NCBI GenBank assembly: GCA_036435485.1
Contig: CM071594.1
Coordinates: 196,692,216 to 196,756,215 of the forward strand
Source: Saposhnikovia divaricata
Lineage: Eukaryota; Streptophyta; Magnoliopsida; Apiales; Apiaceae
Direction: 5' to 3'
Length of the DNA stretch: 64,000 nt
Shown: positions 57,501-64,000 of the stretch, piece by piece
Layout of the letters: every line of letters starts with the position of its first letter
Position numbering within the stretch: position 1 is the first letter of the stretch
The notes under the pieces: model-generated
Databases searched by the model: none
Told to the model about the DNA's origin: nothing
Seen by the model: the letters and a program-made list of their open reading frames with translations, nothing else
Translations under genes and position numbers: made by a program

Positions 57501-60390
57501 TATCGGGTCTTCCTAAAATTCTTACGGATCAGGGTTTAAGATGTGATCAATCACCATCAGTGGTGTCTTGTCTTCAGATTGTCTGAACAACAACTTGTTT
57601 GTGGAGAGAAGTCATCAGTCATCACCACTTAAGTATATTTTTATTTGATGTAGAACTTCTGTGTGATTCGTTTTGACTTCCCTTTTTGACATGCCTCGTA
57701 ATTTCATTTTACTTTACTTTCAGATGAGGCAGTCTCCTTTGCTGATTCGATTTTCAGGAAAGAATCTCTTGATATTACATTCAGATGAGAGAGCTCCTTA
57801 TGTCATAGCTGAACTCCTGTCTGATGAAGCTTTAGATTTGACCTTGTTGACTTCACCTTTGACTGAGATTCCATGTCAGCTACAGATAAGTTCTCTTCCC
57901 TTAATCCTTGAACAGTAGGCTCTTCATCTTGTAAAAGATGCTTTATTACTGACAACATTTCTTGACTATTGAATAGCCTTGACCCTAGGTCATACCCTTG
58001 CTGTTGTCTCCAAGGGATAAACCACTTGGCCAGATACCGTCACCACTCTTGATAGCAGGGCTCTATCTTCGGTCATATGCCTTGAACATCCACTGTCCAG
58101 AATCCACATAACACGATGTACCTGTTACACACCCTGCAATACCAAAACAGTTAAACCCTTTTTGGGACCCAAATTTGATTGGGTCCGGAATACTTGAAGT
58201 ATTGGCCTTTGTCAGGCAAAACAACATTCTTAATCTTCATAACAACATTTTTCAAGGGGACTGGACATTTAACCCTATAAACAGCTTTGACAATCTTTGA
58301 TTTCATCATGGGTATCCATGTCTTTTTAGCAGCAATAACATTTGTTTCACTGACTGGACATTTGACCTTGTAAACAGCCTTAGTAAAACTTTGTTTAGGC
58401 TTTGGTACAAATGTCTCTCTCCTAACATGAGGAGGACTAGCAGTCTTTGATCTAACATTATTCCTATTCATATGTTGTCGAGGAGCAGTCTTATTATCGC
58501 ATGCATGATTACCATTAAAGTAAGCAGTCATAACATTAAAAGCACAAGACATACAATTGACAACACCACATGCTTTATGATTAGAATCAATGATAGGCAT
58601 GTTACTCATGTTAGACATGTTATTGTTCTGTTTCGACTTATTACCGCCTAATCCAGTCTTAGAAGAACTAGTTGTTTCAACAACCTTGACTGGCACTTTA
58701 GGTACATCCTTCTTGAATGAAACATTTTCTGGATTAGTGTCCTCAACAGATTTAGCCTTAACAAAGATTGTGACATCTTTCTTGGATGAACCATTCTTTG
58801 AATTAGCGTTCTTAACAGATTTATTCTTAACACATTTATCCTTAACAAAGACTGTGCCATTTGCACTGTCCTCATTTCTCATTTCTTCTTGTATAACCAT
58901 AGAAAGAATATTTGGTGGGCCAGCATCAGATTTTGTAAACATTGGTTTTTCAACATTCTAGAGAATATGTGGTATACCTCTTTCTTTAGCTGAGATAGAA
59001 TTAGGAGAATGATTACTCAAAGAACCAACAGCTTGACTGTAATCAAACCCTATTCCTACAGTTTGTTCTACTGCTTGTTTATTGAAGAACTCTTTAGAAA
59101 CTTTAACAGTATTATAACAAGCTCTAACCTGTGTTTCAAGTTCTCTAATCTTTGTTTCTTGTTCAGCAATCTTATCAACTTGTTTTACCATGTATTCTCC
59201 TAGACCCTTTTCTCTGTAGTTAAGTCGAGCTATTTCTTCTATATTCTTATCTTGATTAACCTGCACCTTTTTTAAATCTAACATTTCATTTTCAAGGTTA
59301 GTGTTAACAAGACTTATTCTCTCGTACCCTCTTTCTGCCTTATTCAAGGAACTACGTAAACTATCAATTAACTCAGCATCAGTAAGAATTACCGGTGTGG
59401 TGTAATAAGTTGATGATTCACCATTTGCCACCAGTGCAAAGTTTCCAACTTCTTCATCTTCACTGTCTATGTCATCCCAGCTTTTGCCTTGTACCACATA
59501 GGCCGTGTCTGTGTTCTTCTTACCAGATGCATACTCTCTCCTTGCATCTTGTTCAGGTCGATGACACTCAGTTGCAAAATGTCCCATTTCATTACAGTTG
59601 AAGCACCTGATCTTGCTTTTGTCTACCATTCCAGTCTTGTAGCCAACCCTTGTGCCACTTGAGGATGAACCTCCTTGCTGGAATCTGTTCTCAGTAGACC
59701 TGAGTCTGAAATTAGGATTTCTTCTAAATCTGAAATGATTAAACTGTCTTACAACCAGTGCCATTGATTGATCCTCCAACTGCTCCAGCTCCTCTGACGA
59801 ATAAAATTCTCTACAACCCTGACTTGTAGCTGTCTTCCCATACTCTGCGACAATCACTTCTTTTTCAGAGCTGTAAGATTGAACAATCTTAGCTTCCAAT
59901 CTATTTTCCCTGACTTTCTTAGTTCCCTCGTTTATTGTTATAATGGTGTCCCAGATATGCTTGGCATCTTTACAGTTAATAACATGGTTGCACATGATCG
60001 CATCTAGGGATTCCATCAAAATTAATTGTACATTAAGATCAAGGGCAATATCCACTTTGTCATCATTTGTATAAACACTAATGTCCTTTGGATATATCCT
60101 TGCAGGAACTACAACAACTCCTTCCACGATTATTTCCTCTTCAGTAATCATAGGAACTATTGGCCCGTTTTTCAATATTCCTAAATATTTAGGATTGGCC
60201 ACTTGTAGAAAAAGGATCATTTTCTTTTTCCATAGTTCATAATTCTCCTTGTCAAATATGGGTATCTTAACAGTTCCAATTTTTGAAGACATGATGAATT
60301 TTTAAGAGAGTTAAAAATTCGAAATGGATTTTTGACTGAATAAAAATAGGATCTTGATTTGTGTATCAATCAATAGGCTCTGATACCAAT
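51549..60390 (-). mobile_element. Internal region of array unit 2
   Basis: A near-identical copy of 40593-49432, with the same polypurine cluster, RT leader remnant (54451-54654), decayed pol and gag. Differences from unit 1 include a 2-bp insertion (GTATTGTG, near 52010), several point changes (e.g. near 51901, 52124, 52467, 52840, 53122) and one nonsense change in gag. Confidence 0.9.
58151..60292 (-). pseudogene. gag: Gag of array unit 2, one nonsense mutation
   Basis: Same sequence as the unit 1 gag, including the missing capsid block and intact knuckle, except that a Lys codon AAG has become TAG at 58958-58960. This splits the frame after GIPHIL into a 444-residue front part and an open 263-residue rear part. 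Confidence 0.85.
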
Positions 60391-62506
60391 TGTTAGGTCC
60401 GATAAGATTGTAGAAGGGGGGGTTGAATACAATCTATACCAATTTATCGAAATTTGTTCTTCAAATAATATTTTATTTTAAACAAATTTGAGCGGAATAA
60501 ATTGAAACAAATTTCAAGTTGAATATAACAATATATTAACTTGATGGGTGTTACAAATTAATATCAAGAGATTAATAACTAATTAGAAAATTCGACATGA
60601 ACTTTTCTAATTTTGCTAATTAAAATCAAGATATCAAGATATGAACTAGGAAACTTAATTCGCTAGTAGTACAAGAGTAATCAATAAACAAGTTCCAGCG
60701 GATCAGATATTACAATAGGCTTGAACTGAATTTATTGTGTGAATTAAAGCTTGAGCACTTGTGTATAGAAGATGAGAGTGTTTAATGTTCTTGGTTCTCT
60801 TTTTTTTCTTCTCCTGGTTTTTGTTCTGTTCTTCTGTTCGTGTGTTTGTTTTTATACAAAAACAAAACAATTGCTTCTGTCCAACTGCTTCACATTGACA
60901 CGGTGATAGTATAGATGCCACGCTGATAGTATAACTGGCACGGTGATAGTATAGCAGCCTAGGGATAGTAGAACTCATTCCCTTAAAATAGTATGGATTT
61001 ACTTAGAAATAATATACATTTACCTAGAAATAGTTTACTTAAAAACTTAGGTAATAGTATAAATATTTCGGTAATAGTATAACTGGTAGTAATAGTATAA
61101 TTTAAATATTTCGGTAATAGTATAGTATATTATTACTTGATCAGTAATAATATCTATAATACTTCAGAAATAATATACTATTAATTCCAGAAATAATATA
61201 ACTTCGGTAATAGTATAAATTCGGGGATAGTATAGTATACTATTACTAATGCAGTAATAGTATCTATATTATTCCAGAAATAGTATACCACTTAATTCAG
61301 AAATAGTATAACTGAATTTCCAGAAATAGTTCAACTGAAATTCAGAAATAGTATAACCAAAATTCTCCGAAATAGTATAATCCATATATTATTACTGATT
61401 GAATAAATCAGAGATTAATTAACTTAATTAATTAATTAAATAAATTAATTCGAATTGAATTAATCTGTTTAATTAAATTAATAATATAGTTAATTAATAA
61501 TTGACTTACTCCTTGTGAATCACTGTAAACTTTGAGAAACTTCCACTGGATAATTGTTGACGTTCGATGTACTGTCTGGTTCATGAACGACTAACTCCAA
61601 TATCTGTTCTTCAATTTGACTCTCAGTTGTGATCCACATACTTTCTTTTTCACTTGGCCCAACAGAATAATCAAGCAGTCCAATTTCTTTTTATATTTAA
61701 TTTAATTATTTTACTTAATCAATTAATCATTTAGAAAAGTAATGATTAATTAATTAAATTTATAATTAAATCAAATAAGATTAATACATTAATTCAAAGT
61801 TAATTAATATGATAATTAATTTAATAAATAAATTAATTCAGAATGAATTAATTTATTAATTAAATAAATTACATAATTATATTAATTAAATGAGAATTAA
61901 TATAAATCACTTGATAACCAATTCTTTTTCGAGAACCACTGAAAGTAATAAAGAGTTACCACTGAATTGTTTGTTGACGCTCGATGCACGGTCTGGTTCA
62001 TGAGCGACTAACTCCAACGGCTTTTCTTTATTTTAGACTCTAAGCTGTGGTTTAATTCTTCTCTCAACATACCAGTCTTGACAGCTTGAACCACTGAAGT
62101 TAATGATAAACAACCACTGTTTAATGTTGACACTCGACGTACTGTCTGGTTCATGAGTGACTAACCGCAATGACTGTTCTTCATATATTGACTTTAAAAT
62201 CTGGTTCCTTTTCTTTTCTTTTCTCTCTTGATATTTCTCTGTACTGTCTCTGTCACTGTCGAAATCTCTGTCACTTTAAATGAATCCACTTCTTTAACGA
62301 ATACATCACTGAGGCTTGATCAGATGTCTGAACTTCTTTCAATGTAGTAATTCCTCAAGTTTGTAGATTGACCTTGATCTTTTTCTTCTGACAGATAATA
62401 CAATCTGAGATTCCTTGTGACAGTCTATATACTATTTACTATTACAATCTTGTTCAAGTTGAGTTGTATCCTCGAAATACAAATAGGCTACATCATATGC
62501 CTTTCA
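60391..62506 (-). mobile_element. LTR 3 of the array
   Basis: 2116 bp, the 5' LTR of unit 2 and 3' LTR of a further unit that continues out of the window. It carries the same 43-bp extra segment and base variants as LTR 2. Confidence 0.85.
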
Positions 62507-64000
62507 ATCTCCCCCTATTTGTTTGTTAGACAATAACAAGCAAATACCTAGAGGATAACTCAACTAACTCACTTAAACAAGAAAAAGATAAAGCACTTCA
62601 AAGCTTAGTAAATAATACAAAAAAAAAATTTCTCTGGTTTAGATTTAACAATTCCAGAATCTTCAGTTGATGAAATGATAGATGATTGTTCCTCTAGCAC
62701 TGAACTGATCTTCAATAGATAACTAATCTTCATTTCTGATTCTTCATATCTCTGCCTGATAATCCTTCACATCTCACATTGGTGATTATCAGCAGTTCTT
62801 GATTTACAACCACTTCCCATTTCTGACACAACTTTTCTCACTAAAGAAAAACAACTGTTCCTACTATATAGACAATGGTGAATCAATACCATTTCTATAA
62901 CTTCTGGTGAATTTACTACTCTTCCACTTAGCCTTTATACATAGTACATTGAAAGACTAATAGAATAGTATTGTGATGTAATTCTCCTTATATCTCCACT
63001 TTCATAACAAATGAAAGTCCTTTACTTCTCCATCTAAATCTCCCCCTTAGTAACTTGACTTGCTTCTCATCCTAAGCACAGTTTTTACTGCTCCCCCTTT
63101 CTAACTCACTCTTCTTTTACTTGTACCCCAATACTTCTCCCCCTTAGTTGAGTATATCCTACTAAGGTAAGCTTTAAGCTTGAATATATCTTTTTCAATA
63201 TATCTCTCCCCCTTAGTTGAGGAATCCTCCATTCAACTAATTGACAAAGTAGTTGATACCAAATTGTTACCAATCGTTAGAGTACATTGAAATCAATTGA
63301 TAAAGCTTTGTTAGAAAGGAAGTTTCATTTTCTTCCTCACTGTGAGTGTGTGATAGTGTTTAGTGTACCTCACAAGTGTTTCACTCTTCTCTCCACTCAT
63401 TTGTGTTGAGTGTCTCACTTCTCTCCGTGTTTACACTCTTGCTCACTAGTGTTTCACTCATTGCTCCAACATCCTTTAGTGTACCTGCAAGGAAAAATCA
63501 CCATAGCCCCTTCTAGAGAGGTCAGTGGTGGTGCAATGGGAGTTCGCAAATCCCAAATCCTCGTTGGACTCGTCAGACGAATCTGAGTCATAATCTACAA
63601 GTTGCTAATTTCCCTTTTTAGGGTTTTCAGATTTGAATTCTGAGAAGGTAAACAATGATCTATAAATTTAGCATTGAGATCAAGATTCCCTTCTAATGTC
63701 TGTGAAGACATCACCTTGTTAAACTCATCAGGTAAAATCTGAATCATAGTTCACAAGTTGCCGATCCGCACCTATGTCGGACTCGTTACCCGTAGGATGC
63801 AGATATGTTCCATCTGGGGAGTTAGATAATGATCTTGTTGAATTTTGCATTTGAGATCAATACCTTCTCTCGAGGTCTGTGAAGACTCTTGATTCATTAA
63901 AGAACCTTTAACTTATAATCCTAACCGTAAAATGGTTGGATTACAGGTTTCCGTCAATTCATCCTTGGTGTGTGCAATCTCACTTTGTGCATATGAAATA
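62507..64000 (-). mobile_element. Start of a third internal region (3' end of unit 3)
   Basis: It matches 51549-53042 at every variant position examined (e.g. CAGTTTTTACTG, CTCTCCGTG, GTAGGATGCAG, ACTGTTCCTAC), so it is closer to unit 2 than to unit 1. It shows that the array has at least three units. Confidence 0.9.

Larger units (their letters stand above)
38520..64000 (-). mobile_element. Tandem Sirevirus-like array: three LTRs, two full internal regions and a third partial one
   Basis: LTRs at 38520-40592, 49433-51548 and 60391-62506 alternate with internal regions of 8840 and 8842 bp and a partial third. The period from the middle to the right unit is exactly 10,958 bp. Sequence identity across units is near-complete, with only a handful of substitutions and indels. 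Each internal region has a primer site, gag, decayed pol and several polypurine tracts on the minus strand. LTRs are shared between neighbours, as expected from unequal LTR-LTR recombination. Confidence 0.9.

Noticed and set aside
38520..64000. Reading the array as a segmental duplication of host DNA
   Set aside because: Unit borders coincide with LTR ends, primer sites and polypurine tracts, and no host gene is included.

Overview
The window is nuclear DNA of a eudicot-type flowering plant; the species cannot be read from it. It is AT-rich and dominated by Ty1/copia LTR retrotransposons, mostly on the minus strand and many nested. It also holds a Helitron, a short non-LTR insertion, a probable mitochondrial DNA insert, and two intact intron-containing host genes.

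Layout. (1) 1-~9480: a minus-strand Sirevirus-type copia element (gag, protease-integrase-RT-RNase H, and an extra 'env-like' ORF that runs off the left edge), broken by frameshifts and in-frame stops. Its 5' LTR (from 8146) and pol/env spacer carry dense TCGAA repeats. (2) ~9481-10004: flanking DNA with a possible orphan last exon and a hAT-like repeat. (3) 10005-21095: a second minus-strand copia element bounded by the 5-bp duplication TGCCC. Its two LTRs do not match: each is a palindrome, one built from the U3 end, the other from the R/U5 end. Its RNase H is split by a 4380-bp TGTAAC...TTACA insertion (10830-15209) with target duplication GAGAT. (4) 21339-23985: a non-coding Helitron interrupted by a 1226-bp solo LTR (21904-23129, duplication ACTAA) related to the 4380-bp insertion. 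(5) 24867-27213: a two-exon HIG1-domain gene for a small mitochondrial inner-membrane protein. (6) 29077-35286: a six-exon ubiquitin-conjugating enzyme E2 of the Arabidopsis UBC4/5/6 (human UBE2H) type, with a 5' UTR intron. Its second coding intron holds ~1.4 kb of probable mitochondrial DNA including a group II intron motif. (7) 36788-37416: a non-LTR retroposed insertion with a 19-bp target duplication. (8) 38520-64000 (running off the right edge): a tandem array LTR-internal-LTR-internal-LTR-internal of one Sirevirus-like element, repeat period 10,958 bp.

The host genes are independent housekeeping genes (respiratory-complex assembly; protein ubiquitination). No bacterial-style system, CRISPR array or tRNA was recognised. 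The most unusual structures are the mismatched palindromic LTRs of the second copia element and the nearly identical tandem retrotransposon array.
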